Below are positions 48,173 through 60,505 of a DNA stretch of 64,000 bases, piece after piece (position 1 is the stretch's first letter; every line of letters starts with the position of its first letter). Source of the stretch: Streptosporangium carneum (GTDB lineage: Bacteria > Actinomycetota > Actinomycetes > Streptosporangiales > Streptosporangiaceae); the NCBI RefSeq assembly GCF_027922005.1, contig NZ_BSEV01000009.1:146860-210859 (forward strand). The letters run 5' to 3'. Below the pieces are notes generated by a model. The model had not been told where the DNA came from and did not search any database. It worked only from the letters and a program-made list of their open reading frames with translations. The position numbers were made by a program, and so were the translations under genes.

Positions 48173-48892
48173 ATGAGTGAGGGCGGAGCCGAAGGGCGCG
48201 CCGAGATCCACCATGCCCACCGTGACGTCAACGGCGGGTGGCTGCGACCTTCGGTGTTCGGGGCGATGGACGGGCTTGTCTCGAACTTCGCCCTGATCGC
48301 CGGTGTCGCGGGCGGCACATCCAGCACCAGGGTCGTCGTGCTCGCCGGGATGGCGGGCCTGGCGGCGGGCGCGTTCTCCATGGCGGGCGGCGAGTACGTC
48401 TCCGTGGCCAGCCAGAGGGAGCTCGCGATCGCCGAGATCGACGTCGAGCGGCGCGAGCTCGAACGCCACCCGGAGGCCGAACAGCGGGAGCTCGCCCAGC
48501 TCTACGAGTCGCGCGGCGTCCAGCCCGACGTGGCGGCCGAGGTGGCCAGGCAGATCTCCCTGAACCCCGACAAGGCGCTCGAGGTGCACTCGAGGGCCGA
48601 GCTCGGCGTCACCATGCAGGACCTGCCCTCGCCCAAGATCGCCGCGGTCTCCTCGTTCCTGTCGTTCAGCGTGGGGGCGGTCCTGCCGCTCCTGCCGTAC
48701 CTCCTGGGGGTCACCAGCCTGGTCGGCTCGGCGATCGTGTCCTGCCTGGCGCTGTTCGGCGCGGGCGCGCTGGTCTCCAGGGTCACCGCCCGCAGCTGGT
48801 GGTACAGCGGGCTGCGCCAGCTCCTCGTCGGGGTGGTCGCGGCGGGTCTGACCTTCGGCCTCGGCCACCTGCTGGGAGGGGGCGCCCTGTGA
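48173..48892 (+). CDS. VIT1/CCC1 family Fe/Mn transporter
   Basis: 239 residues. After a short start come two membrane segments with FGAMDGLVSNFALIAGVAGG and AAGAFSMAGGEYVSVASQRE, the family signature; then a Glu-rich cytoplasmic helix region (VERRELERHPEAEQRELAQL), the likely metal-binding domain, and three more membrane segments. It should move iron or manganese across the membrane by proton antiport. The ATG follows GAAAGAG. It overlaps the next gene by GTGA. Confidence 0.9.
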   Translation: MSEGGAEGRAEIHHAHRDVNGGWLRPSVFGAMDGLVSNFALIAGVAGGTSSTRVVVLAGMAGLAAGAFSMAGGEYVSVASQRELAIAEIDVERRELERHPEAEQRELAQLYESRGVQPDVAAEVARQISLNPDKALEVHSRAELGVTMQDLPSPKIAAVSSFLSFSVGAVLPLLPYLLGVTSLVGSAIVSCLALFGAGALVSRVTARSWWYSGLRQLLVGVVAAGLTFGLGHLLGGGAL

Positions 48893-49725
48893 CCCCTCCG
48901 TCCCCTCCGTCCCTGTCGGGCCGCAAGCGCCGCCGTACCCCCACCAGAACGCAGACCCTGAAGAGCGACAGGCTGGAGGCGTGGGGGCTGAGCCAGGTCC
49001 AGCAGCGGCTGCTGGTGATCATCGGGGCCGTGGCGGGCGTGCTGGTCGCCGCGGTCGCCATCGCCTTCGCGATCTCCGCGATCGGCAACGACTTCGTGCC
49101 CGAGCGCGCCACGGCCGCGGCCGTCGCCACCCAGCCGAGGCCCGACGCCTACCGGGGCTGGATCTCGCCGAAGCTGTTCGCGCCCATCGCGGAGAGCAAG
49201 GCCGACCCCACGCCGCTCACCCTCAAGGAGGTCTTCGCCGAAAAGACCCTCAAGGAGGGCAGGATCACGCTGAAGCTGACGGCTCCCAAGCTGGACGCCG
49301 ACTGCTCGACGGTGGTCTGGGGGCAGGAACTGGCCGACCGGATCGCCCAGGCGGGCTGCACCCAGGCCCTGCGGGCCGCCTACCTCAGCGCCGACGGCCG
49401 CTACGTCGCCCAGTACACCCTGCTCAACCTGCGCGACACCGCCTCGGCGGACGGGCTCGTGCAGTCCCTGACCGCCGCCCACCGGGGCAGCTGGGTCCAG
49501 GTGCTGGACTCCGCGGCGAGGCTCTTCCCCTCTGGCGGTCACAGCGAGGCCAGCGGCCACGCCATGGGACACTATGTCGGCCTGGTCTGGATCGGCCGCG
49601 CGGACGGCGCGGAGCCCGGCCAGAAGGACGACTTCGTCTCCCTGTCGCTGGCGGTCCGCGGCGCGGAGAAGGCCGTCTTCCGCCGTGTCGTGGCGGCGGG
49701 CTCCTCCGCGGCCCCCGCGTCCTGA
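48889..49725 (+). CDS. membrane-anchored extracytoplasmic protein, paralogue 1
   Basis: 278 residues, GTG start overlapping the previous stop. A basic, Ser/Pro/Thr-rich start, one membrane helix (about 44-65) and an external domain with two Cys (DADCSTVVWG and QAGCTQALRAAYL) that are probably bonded. It is clearly related to the gene at 49903: both share FAPIAESKADPTPLT- or YAPIASRAVDPAPLT-like text, DC-x5-6-W, GCTQALRA and LNL- or NLPDTA-like segments. No known domain recognised. Confidence 0.75.
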   Translation: MTPPSPPSLSGRKRRRTPTRTQTLKSDRLEAWGLSQVQQRLLVIIGAVAGVLVAAVAIAFAISAIGNDFVPERATAAAVATQPRPDAYRGWISPKLFAPIAESKADPTPLTLKEVFAEKTLKEGRITLKLTAPKLDADCSTVVWGQELADRIAQAGCTQALRAAYLSADGRYVAQYTLLNLRDTASADGLVQSLTAAHRGSWVQVLDSAARLFPSGGHSEASGHAMGHYVGLVWIGRADGAEPGQKDDFVSLSLAVRGAEKAVFRRVVAAGSSAAPAS

Positions 49726-49797
49726 CCCCGCCCCGCGTCCCGCAAGACCCGTCCCGCCCCCGGCCCGCGTCCTGACGCCCGCCGTGCCTCGCGGCGT

Positions 49798-49842
49798 CAC
49801 GGCGTCACGGTGTCGCGAGGCCACGGCGTCACGGTGTCGCGA
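49798..49842. repeat. 21-bp direct repeats
   Basis: CACGGCGTCACGGTGTCGCG plus A occurs at 49798-49818 and 49822-49842, with a partial third copy at 49846-49856. They fill the spacer between the two paralogous genes. Confidence 0.6.
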
Positions 49843-49902
49843 TGCGACGGTGTCGCCCGCCCTGACCCGCGGGAGTCTCAGGTCGCAGTAGGCTCATCGG
49901 TC

Positions 49903-50523
49903 ATGCGCAAGTGGATCGTCGTCGCCGCAGTGCTCCTCGTCGTCGTGGGGGCAGCGGCGTTCCTGTGGTCGCGGGGCGGCGCGGAGAATCCGCGGCCCGC
50001 CACCTTCAGAGCCGAGCCGACCACGGCGCACTACGCCCCGATCGCCAGCAGGGCCGTCGACCCCGCCCCCCTGACCGTCGCCGAGATGTTCCCCAGGGGT
50101 TCGGTGACCGCGGGCGGCGTCACGCTCGCCGGCCAGGGGACCGAGGCGCTCACCGACTGCGCCTCCGCGGTGTGGGGGAGCGCCGAGCAGGCGGTCGCCG
50201 GGTGCACCCAGGCGCTGCGCGCCCGTTACGCGACCGGGGACGGCAAGGTCCTCGGCCAGTTCGTCATCTTCAACCTGCCCGACTCGGCCGCCGCCGACAA
50301 GCTCGTGACGGCCCTCGGCGACGGCGGGTTCGTACGGCCCGCCCCCGGCACCCCCGAGAACTTCGACGGCTCCCGAGGGTGGGCGCAGGCCCGTGCCCTC
50401 GGCCACTACGTGACCGTCAGCTGGGTCGGCCCGGTCCGCGACGGGGGCGCGACGGACCTCACCTACCCGCAGCTGGCCGTCGACAGCCCCAGCCTGCTCA
50501 TCCAGCGGCGACTGGTGCGCTGA
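49903..50523 (+). CDS. membrane-anchored extracytoplasmic protein, paralogue 2
   Basis: 206 residues with an N-terminal membrane helix (about 4-23) and an external domain related to the preceding gene, with matching Cys (LTDCASAVWG and VAGCTQALRARY). No ribosome site is seen; TAGGCT ends eight bases before the ATG, so the message may be leaderless. Its 3' end overlaps the convergent methyltransferase-like gene by 26 bases. Function unknown. Confidence 0.75.
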   Translation: MRKWIVVAAVLLVVVGAAAFLWSRGGAENPRPATFRAEPTTAHYAPIASRAVDPAPLTVAEMFPRGSVTAGGVTLAGQGTEALTDCASAVWGSAEQAVAGCTQALRARYATGDGKVLGQFVIFNLPDSAAADKLVTALGDGGFVRPAPGTPENFDGSRGWAQARALGHYVTVSWVGPVRDGGATDLTYPQLAVDSPSLLIQRRLVR

Positions 50524-52054
50524 GGGACCTCGCCACAGCCTCCCCCAGCTGCCCGAGGCGGCCCGCGGGCAGCTCCAGGACCGTCACGTCGTCCGCCCAG
50601 GGGGCGACGGCGGAGACGACCGCCCTGGCCTGCTTCTTGGTCAGGTCTCCCCTGACGCCGATGAGCGCCTCACGCCAGGTGTTGGCGACCTTGCCGTGCG
50701 CGTTGTCCAGGATGCGGCGCAGGATCCGCGCCTCGTCGGTCTCGGGGAGCGGGAGCCGTACGGCGTGCACGGTCCGCCCCTCGGCGGTCAGCTCGTAGAC
50801 CGAGGAGAGCGGCTCGGCGGGAAGGCTCGCCGGCGGGGCGGCCAGCGTGACCTGGACGCGCCGGGCGCGGGTGGCCAGCAGCAGCCGGGGGAGTGCGGCC
50901 TCGAGCCCGGCGGGCACGGCGATCGCGACCTCGCCGGGGTCGCTGGCGTAGGGCTTGGCGAGCCAGGTCGACAGGCGGGCCCTCGGCGTCCTGGGGAGCA
51001 CCTCCTTCGGCCAGTCGCCGACCAGCACCTCCGGGGAGCCGCCGGGGGCGGTGACCGGTTCGGCCGAGGCGGCCGACTCGACCGCCTGGGGGCCCTGGGT
51101 GTAGATGGCGGCGTTCAGGCCGTCGGCGCGGGCGGCCTGCCTGCTCAGGGCGGGCCAGGTCTTCGTCGTGGGTCGTAGGACGTACAGGTCGGCGGCCGAC
51201 CCGATGGCCTCGGCTCCGAGGTAGCGGTTGAAGTCCGGGTAGATCGCCTCGCTGAGGAGGTTGAGCTGGGACAGGGCCTGCTGCACCTTCAGCGCCAGCG
51301 CGGGGGTGCGCTCGCTCGCGCCGTAGGCCAGCAGGATCCGGCCCTGCTCGCGGTCGCGCAGGCCCTCGGCGGCGCGGGCGACGAACAGCCCCACGCCCTC
51401 CGGCGTGTAGGGCGGGTCGGTGATCGCCAGGTCGGCCCACGAGCGCGCCGACGCCGGCAGCCCGAGCCGCAGGTCGGCCCAGCGGGTCCGCACCGGCAGG
51501 CCGAGCAGGTCGGCCCGCTCGGCGATGTAGCCGAGGATGCGCTCGTCGACGTCCACCACGGTCACCTCGAGGCCGGGGTGCAGCGCGGCGGCCGCCAGCG
51601 AGGTGAGGTCGTGGTCGCCGACGCAGAGCAGCCTGGCGCCGTCCAGCCAGAACCTGGCCTCCAGCAGCAGGGCGCGCCTGACGACGGTCTCCGCGGTCGC
51701 GGACACGTGGTCCAGGGTGTGACGTCCCCTGGGCGCCCTGACGATCAGCTCGTCCATCCTGGCGACCAGGGGGGCGTGGTCGGCGAGCAGGTGGGCCACC
51801 GGGTCGGCGGGCGCGCCTTCGCGCCCTGTCGCCCCTGTCAGGCCCGGCAGGGGGGCCCTGAGCCTGAACCGGTCGCCGGAGCGCTCCAGGTCGGTCTCGC
51901 GCAGCAGGGCCTCGACGGTCCGCCGCGCCGTCGCGGTCTCCCTGACCAGGTCGGCCAGAGTCCACCAGCGGCCTTCGCCGAGCGCCGCCAGCACCGCCCG
52001 CGGCCGCCTGCCGTCCACACCCGCCCGCGCGAGGAGCTCAGCAATCGCTTCCAT
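50498..52054 (-). CDS. branched-chain polyamine synthase-like aminopropyltransferase (BpsA-like)
   Basis: 518 residues. An N-terminal winged-helix segment (about 18-65) is followed by a Rossmann domain with RLLCVGDHDLTSLAAAAL (about 141-158), VTVVDVDERILGYIAERA and AITDPPYTPEGVGLFVARA. This order matches bis-aminopropyl-spermidine synthases (BpsA), which add aminopropyl groups to spermidine. The archaeal GDDD motif reads GDHD here. The C-terminal 200 residues are an extension that I cannot assign. A DNA methyltransferase is the alternative reading of DPPY. It converges on and overlaps the preceding gene. Confidence 0.72.
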   Translation of the reverse strand: MEAIAELLARAGVDGRRPRAVLAALGEGRWWTLADLVRETATARRTVEALLRETDLERSGDRFRLRAPLPGLTGATGREGAPADPVAHLLADHAPLVARMDELIVRAPRGRHTLDHVSATAETVVRRALLLEARFWLDGARLLCVGDHDLTSLAAAALHPGLEVTVVDVDERILGYIAERADLLGLPVRTRWADLRLGLPASARSWADLAITDPPYTPEGVGLFVARAAEGLRDREQGRILLAYGASERTPALALKVQQALSQLNLLSEAIYPDFNRYLGAEAIGSAADLYVLRPTTKTWPALSRQAARADGLNAAIYTQGPQAVESAASAEPVTAPGGSPEVLVGDWPKEVLPRTPRARLSTWLAKPYASDPGEVAIAVPAGLEAALPRLLLATRARRVQVTLAAPPASLPAEPLSSVYELTAEGRTVHAVRLPLPETDEARILRRILDNAHGKVANTWREALIGVRGDLTKKQARAVVSAVAPWADDVTVLELPAGRLGQLGEAVARSLSAPVAAG

Positions 52055-52102
52055 GCGCCCACCTTAGGGGCCCGACCTGGAATGCAGTGCCTCGTCAGCG
52101 CG

Positions 52103-52130
52103 TTGACCGAAGCGGGCAAATCTGTACTAA
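52103..52130 (+). promoter_or_regulatory. possible gltB promoter
   Basis: TTGACC (52103-52108) and TACTAA (52125-52130) with a 16-base spacer, in a notably AT-richer stretch about 125 bases before gltB. Confidence 0.4.
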
Positions 52131-52254
52131 ATGCTCGTAATGCAGCCCGGGTAGGCAGCATTCCGACAGGGTACGGTAATGTCTACCCACCACGCAGCAG
52201 GGCCAACGTCGTCCCTTGCTTGATCCAGAGAAGCAAGACGACGGGAGGGATTCA

Positions 52255-55200
52255 ATGCCTGCTGCCCACCTCGGCTTTCCCGAGCCCCAGGGCCTTTACC
52301 ACCCCTCGAACGAGCACGACGCCTGTGGTGTCGCGATGGTCGCCGACGTGGCCGGACGCCGCAGCCACGACATCGTCGCCAAGGCCCTGACGGCTCTGTG
52401 CAACCTGGACCACCGGGGGGCCCAGGGGAGCGAGCCGGACACCGGTGACGGCGCCGGCATCCTCACGCAGATCCCCGACGCCTTCCTCCGCGCCGAAGCG
52501 GGCTTCCCGCTCCCCGAAGCGGGCGCGTACGCCGCGGGCACCGCCTTCCTGCCCGCCGACCCCGAGGCCCGCGCCGGCGCGGTCCGGCTGATCGAGGAGA
52601 TCGCGGCACAGGAGGGGCTGACGGTCCTCGGCTGGCGCGACGTCCCGACCGACTCGACGCTCCCCGGCCCCAGCGCCCGCGCGGTGATGCCGTTCTTCGG
52701 GCAGCTCTTCGTCTCCTCCCCGAACGGCGAGAGCGGCCTGGAGCTGGACAGGCTCGCCTTCTGCCTGCGCAAGCGGGCCGAGCACGAGGCGGACGTCTAC
52801 TTCGCCTCGCTGAGCTCCCGGACGATCGTCTACAAGGGCATGCTCACCCCCGGGCAGGTCGAGCCGTTCTTCCCCGACCTGAGCGACGAGCGCTACGAGA
52901 CCGCGATCTCGCTGGTCCACTCGCGCTTCTCGACCAACACCTTCCCCTCGTGGCCGCTGGCGCACCCCTACCGCTACATCGCCCACAACGGCGAGATCAA
53001 CACGGTCAAGGGCAACCGCAACTGGATGCGCGCCCGCGAGGCCATGCTGAAGACCGCCGCGCTCCCCGGCGACCTGTCGCGCCTGTTCCCGATCTGCGAC
53101 CCGGAGGGCTCCGACACCGCCTCCTTCGACGAGACGCTGGAACTTCTCCACCTCGCCGGGCGCAAGCTGCCCCACGCCGTGCTGATGATGATCCCCGAGG
53201 CGTGGGAGAACAACACCGAGATGGACCCCGCGCGGCGGGCCTTCTACGAGTTCCACTCCACGCTGATGGAGGCCTGGGACGGTCCCGCCTCGATCACCTT
53301 CTCCGACGGCACCCTCGTCGGCGCGGTCCTCGACCGCAACGGCCTGCGTCCCGGAAGGTTCTGGGTCACCGCCGACGGCCTGGTCGTGCTCGCCTCCGAG
53401 GCGGGCGTCCTCGACATCGACCCGCAGGACGTGGTCCGCAAGGGCCGCCTGCAGCCCGGCAGGATGTTCCTGATCGACACCGCGCGCGGCAAGATCATCG
53501 AGGACGACGAGATCAAGGCCGAGCTCGCCGCCGAGCTGCCCTACGGCGACTGGCTGCACGCCGGACTCGTCCGTTTCGAGGAGCTTCCCGCCCGCTCGCG
53601 CGAGATCCCCACCCACGAGGCGCTCATCAAGCGGCAGCAGACCTTCGGCTACACCGAGGAGGAGCTGCGGATCATCCTGTCGCCGATGGCGAAGACGGGC
53701 ATGGAGCCGATCGGCTCCATGGGCACCGACACCCCGGTCGCGGTCCTCAGCGACAAGCCCAGGCTGCTGTTCGACTACTTCAGCCAGCTGTTCGCGCAGG
53801 TCACCAACCCGCCGCTGGACGCCATCCGCGAGGAGCTCGTCACCTCCCTGGCCAGCACGCTCGGCCCCGAGGGCAACCTGCTCGACCCCGAGCCCGCCTC
53901 CTGCCGCCAGCTCGTGCTGCCCTACCCGGTGATCGACAACGAAGAGCTCGCCAAGATCATCCACATCAACGACGAGGGCGCGCTGCCGGGCTTCCACCCG
54001 CACGTCGTCTCCGGCCTCTACGAGGTCCGCGGCGGCGGCGAGGCCCTGCTCCACCGCCTCGAGGAGATCCGCTCCGAGGTCTCCGCGGCGATCGAGGGCG
54101 GAGCGCGGATCATCGTGCTCTCCGACCGGGGCTCCTCGGACGTCCTGGCGCCCATCCCGTCGCTGATGCTCACCGGCGCGGTCCACCACCACCTCATCGC
54201 CGAGAAGACCCGCACCCGGGTCGGCCTGGTCATCGAGACCGGCGAGGCCCGCGAGGCCCACCACATGGCCCTGCTCATCGGCTACGGCGCGGGCGCGGTC
54301 AACCCCTACCTCGCGATCGAGACCGTCGAGGACATGATCGCCTCCGGCGTCCTGGCGACCGAGCGGCACAAGGCCGTGCGCAACCTCATCAAGGCGTACG
54401 GCAAGGGCGTCCTGAAGGTCATGTCCAAGATGGGCGTGTCCACCGTCGCCTCCTACACCGGCGCGCAGATCTTCGAGGCGCTCGGCCTCGACGACGACGT
54501 CATCGGCGTCTGCTTCTCCGGGACCACCTCCCGCCTCGGCGGCGTCGGGTTCGACGTCCTCGCCCAGGAGGTCGCGCTCCGGCACGGGCGCGCCTACCCC
54601 CGCGTGGAGAACGCCCACCGCCGCCTGGAGGTCGGCGGCGAGTACCAGTGGCGCCGCGAGGGCGAGCCGCACCTGTTCAACCCCGAGACGGTCTTCAAGC
54701 TGCAGCACGCCACCCGCTCGCGCCGCTACGAGATCTTCAAGGAGTACACCTCCCTGGTCGACTCCCAGGCCGAGAGGCTCATGACGCTGCGCGGCCTGTT
54801 CGGCCTCCGCGAGGGAGTCCGCGAGCCGGTCCCGATCGACGAGGTCGAGCCGGTCAGCGAGATCGTCAAGCGCTTCTCGACCGGCGCCATGTCCTACGGC
54901 TCCATCTCGATGGAGGCGCACGAGACCCTCGCCATCGCGATGAACCGCCTCGGCGGCAAGTCCAACACCGGCGAGGGCGGCGAGGACCCCGAGCGCCTGT
55001 ACGACCCCGCCCGCCGCTCCGCCATCAAGCAGGTGGCCTCGGGACGCTTCGGCGTCACCTCCGAGTACCTCGTCAACGCCGACGACCTGCAGATCAAGAT
55101 GGCCCAGGGGGCCAAGCCGGGCGAGGGCGGCCAGCTGCCCGGCCACAAGGTCTACCCGTGGATCGCCAAGACCCGGCACTCGACGCCGGGCGTCGGCCTC

Positions 55201-56760
55201 ATCTCGCCGCCGCCGCACCACGACATCTACTCCATCGAGGACCTCGCCCAGCTCATCCACGACCTGAAGAACTCCAACCCGGCCGCCCGCGTGCACGTCA
55301 AGCTCGTGGCCGAGGTCGGCGTCGGCACGGTCGCGGCGGGCGTGTCCAAGGCGCACGCCGACGTCGTGCTCATCTCGGGCCACGACGGCGGCACCGGAGC
55401 CTCCCCGCTGACCTCGCTCAAGCACGCGGGCGCCCCCTGGGAGCTCGGCCTGGCCGAGACCCAGCAGACGCTGCTGCTCAACGGGCTGCGCGACCGGATC
55501 GTCGTGCAGGTCGACGGCCAGCTCAAGACAGGCCGCGACGTGATCGTCGCCGCGCTGCTCGGCGCGGAGGAGTACGGCTTCGCCACCGCCCCGCTGGTCG
55601 TCTCCGGCTGCGTGATGATGCGCGTCTGCCACCTGGACACCTGCCCGGTCGGCGTCGCCACCCAGAACCCCGAGCTGCGCAGGCGCTTCAGCGGCAAGCC
55701 CGAGTTCGTGGTCAACTTCTTCGAGTTCATCGCCGAGGAGATCCGCGAGTACCTCGCCGCGCTGGGCTTCCGCACCCTGGACGAGGCCATCGGCCACTCC
55801 GAGCTGCTGGACACCACCCCGGCCGAGCACCACTGGAAGGCCTCGGGCCTTGACCTGGCCCCGATCCTGCACCGGCCCGAGCTGCCCGAGGGCACCGCGC
55901 TGCGCCGTACGCAGGAGCAGGACCACGGTCTCGACAAGGCGCTGGACCACACGCTGATCCAGCTCGCCGAAGGCGCTCTGGAGAGCGGCAGGAGGGTCAC
56001 GCTGGAACTGCCCATCCGCAACGTCAACCGTACGGTCGGCACCATGCTCGGCCACGAGGTGACCAAGCGGTACGGCGGGGCGGGCCTGCCCGACGACACC
56101 ATCGACGTCCGCTTCACCGGCTCCGCGGGCAACTCCTTCGGCGCCTTCGTGCCCAAGGGCGTCACCCTGCGCCTGACCGGCGACGCCAACGACTACCTCG
56201 GCAAGGGCCTGTCGGGCGGCAGGATCACCGTCCAGCCGTACGACGAGGCCCCGCTCGACGGCCACATCATCGCGGGCAACGTCGGTCTGTACGGCGCGAC
56301 CTCCGGCGAGGCGTTCATCCGCGGCGTCGTCGGCGAGCGGTTCTGCGTCCGCAACTCCGGCGCGACCGCCGTCGTCGAGGGCGTCGGCGACCACGGCTGC
56401 GAGTACATGACGGGCGGCAGGGCCATCGTCCTCGGCCCGACGGGCCGCAACTTCGCCGCGGGCATGTCCGGCGGCGTCGCCTACCTGCTCGACCTCGACG
56501 CCGCGCGGGTCAACCGCGAGATGGTCGAGATCGAGGAGCTGAGCGAGGCCGACTCCGAGGAACTGCGGGAGATCGTCGAGGCACACCTGACGGAGACCGG
56601 CTCCACGGTCGCCAAGGCGCTCCTGGCCGACTGGGACCCGGCCCGTTTCAGCAAGATCATGCCGACCGACTACAAGCGGGTGCTGCGCGCGGCGGAGGCC
56701 GCCCGCCTCGAAGGCCGCGACATCGACGAGGCGGTCATGGCCGCTGCGGTTCAGGGATAA
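52255..56760 (+). CDS. gltB: glutamate synthase (NADPH) large subunit
   Basis: 1501 residues from an ATG behind GGGAGGGA. It makes two glutamates from glutamine and 2-oxoglutarate with GltD. Cys 24 in [11 protein letters not shown] becomes the N-terminal nucleophile after loss of a 23-residue propeptide. Then come the central domain, the FMN/synthase domain with [20 protein letters not shown] and [17 protein letters not shown], and the 3Fe-4S site [13 protein letters not shown] (Cys about 1119, 1125, 1130). The C-terminal beta-helix has [11 protein letters not shown]. Full length and intact. Confidence 0.98.
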   Translation: MPAAHLGFPEPQGLYHPSNEHDACGVAMVADVAGRRSHDIVAKALTALCNLDHRGAQGSEPDTGDGAGILTQIPDAFLRAEAGFPLPEAGAYAAGTAFLPADPEARAGAVRLIEEIAAQEGLTVLGWRDVPTDSTLPGPSARAVMPFFGQLFVSSPNGESGLELDRLAFCLRKRAEHEADVYFASLSSRTIVYKGMLTPGQVEPFFPDLSDERYETAISLVHSRFSTNTFPSWPLAHPYRYIAHNGEINTVKGNRNWMRAREAMLKTAALPGDLSRLFPICDPEGSDTASFDETLELLHLAGRKLPHAVLMMIPEAWENNTEMDPARRAFYEFHSTLMEAWDGPASITFSDGTLVGAVLDRNGLRPGRFWVTADGLVVLASEAGVLDIDPQDVVRKGRLQPGRMFLIDTARGKIIEDDEIKAELAAELPYGDWLHAGLVRFEELPARSREIPTHEALIKRQQTFGYTEEELRIILSPMAKTGMEPIGSMGTDTPVAVLSDKPRLLFDYFSQLFAQVTNPPLDAIREELVTSLASTLGPEGNLLDPEPASCRQLVLPYPVIDNEELAKIIHINDEGALPGFHPHVVSGLYEVRGGGEALLHRLEEIRSEVSAAIEGGARIIVLSDRGSSDVLAPIPSLMLTGAVHHHLIAEKTRTRVGLVIETGEAREAHHMALLIGYGAGAVNPYLAIETVEDMIASGVLATERHKAVRNLIKAYGKGVLKVMSKMGVSTVASYTGAQIFEALGLDDDVIGVCFSGTTSRLGGVGFDVLAQEVALRHGRAYPRVENAHRRLEVGGEYQWRREGEPHLFNPETVFKLQHATRSRRYEIFKEYTSLVDSQAERLMTLRGLFGLREGVREPVPIDEVEPVSEIVKRFSTGAMSYGSISMEAHETLAIAMNRLGGKSNTGEGGEDPERLYDPARRSAIKQVASGRFGVTSEYLVNADDLQIKMAQGAKPGEGGQLPGHKVYPWIAKTRHSTPGVGLISPPPHHDIYSIEDLAQLIHDLKNSNPAARVHVKLVAEVGVGTVAAGVSKAHADVVLISGHDGGTGASPLTSLKHAGAPWELGLAETQQTLLLNGLRDRIVVQVDGQLKTGRDVIVAALLGAEEYGFATAPLVVSGCVMMRVCHLDTCPVGVATQNPELRRRFSGKPEFVVNFFEFIAEEIREYLAALGFRTLDEAIGHSELLDTTPAEHHWKASGLDLAPILHRPELPEGTALRRTQEQDHGLDKALDHTLIQLAEGALESGRRVTLELPIRNVNRTVGTMLGHEVTKRYGGAGLPDDTIDVRFTGSAGNSFGAFVPKGVTLRLTGDANDYLGKGLSGGRITVQPYDEAPLDGHIIAGNVGLYGATSGEAFIRGVVGERFCVRNSGATAVVEGVGDHGCEYMTGGRAIVLGPTGRNFAAGMSGGVAYLLDLDAARVNREMVEIEELSEADSEELREIVEAHLTETGSTVAKALLADWDPARFSKIMPTDYKRVLRAAEAARLEGRDIDEAVMAAAVQG

Positions 56761-56773
56761 GGGGGGTACACCG

Positions 56774-58252
<1,479 letters not shown>

Positions 58253-58262
58253 TCACCGGGCC

Positions 58263-58303
58263 GCTGTTTCCGGTACGGCTTCGCCAGCTGTACCGGAAAC
58301 AGC
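58263..58303 (+). terminator. terminator hairpin of gltBD
   Basis: GCTGTTTCCGGTAC (58263-58276) pairs perfectly with 58290-58303; loop 13 bases; no T run. Ten bases after the gltD stop. Confidence 0.65.
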
Positions 58304-58383
58304 AGTCAAATCGTGATCAGGTTGCTTTGACGCTTGTATCCCTGAAGGATGATTCTCCCGGTCTTGACAGGCATGGAGGGTCG

Positions 58384-60033
<1,650 letters not shown>

Positions 60034-60505
60034 CAAAGCACGCCCACCGACACTTCTTCTTCACCGCCCCACCCCACCAGGAGCGCCCCGCCCACCCACC
60101 CCACCACCGCTGTTTCGGAGCCCACTCCATCGTCGATGACCGGTGCGCCCGTTCCATCGGGGGTGCCTCGCCTACCGTCTCGGCGTCGCCTCGAGCCTCG
60201 TTCCAGCAGGGAGTCCCGTCTACCGTCCTACCGCTGTCTCGAACTCAGTTTCATGGTTGGCGATCCGCACGTCCGACTTCGCCGAGACCCCGTCCCGTCG
60301 TCGCCTCGGATCGCGCTTCACCATCGACGCCCGGCACGCCCGTTCCATCGGCGGCGCCCCGCCTACCGCTCCACCGGCGATCGGCGGTCCGCCCGTTCGT
60401 CTTCGCCGTGGCGTCCCATGGGACGCCGGTGCGGCGGGCGGTGGCGCGGGCCTGGTCGGCGTGGGTGGGCGGCGCTCAGCCCGGTGAACGGGCATGATCG
60501 CCGCG
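60034..60505. other. gene-free stretch between convergent genes
   Basis: About 470 bases. Open frames exist but are Arg/Ser/Pro-rich without good starts. The stretch contains two diverged copies of a 32-base unit, so it looks like decayed repeat DNA. Confidence 0.5.
60146..60368. repeat. two imperfect 32-bp direct repeats, 191 bp apart
   Basis: CGCCCGTTCCATCGG is exact in both (60146-60160, 60337-60351), followed by a near-identical stretch ending CCTACCG. Flanking bases (CATCG-rich, GTCGCCTCG) also match partly, suggesting an old tandem duplication. Confidence 0.5.

Noticed and set aside
50498-52054. DNA methyltransferase based on DPPY
   Set aside because: The winged-helix start, the GDHDLTS block and the overall order fit branched-polyamine synthases better, though not proven.
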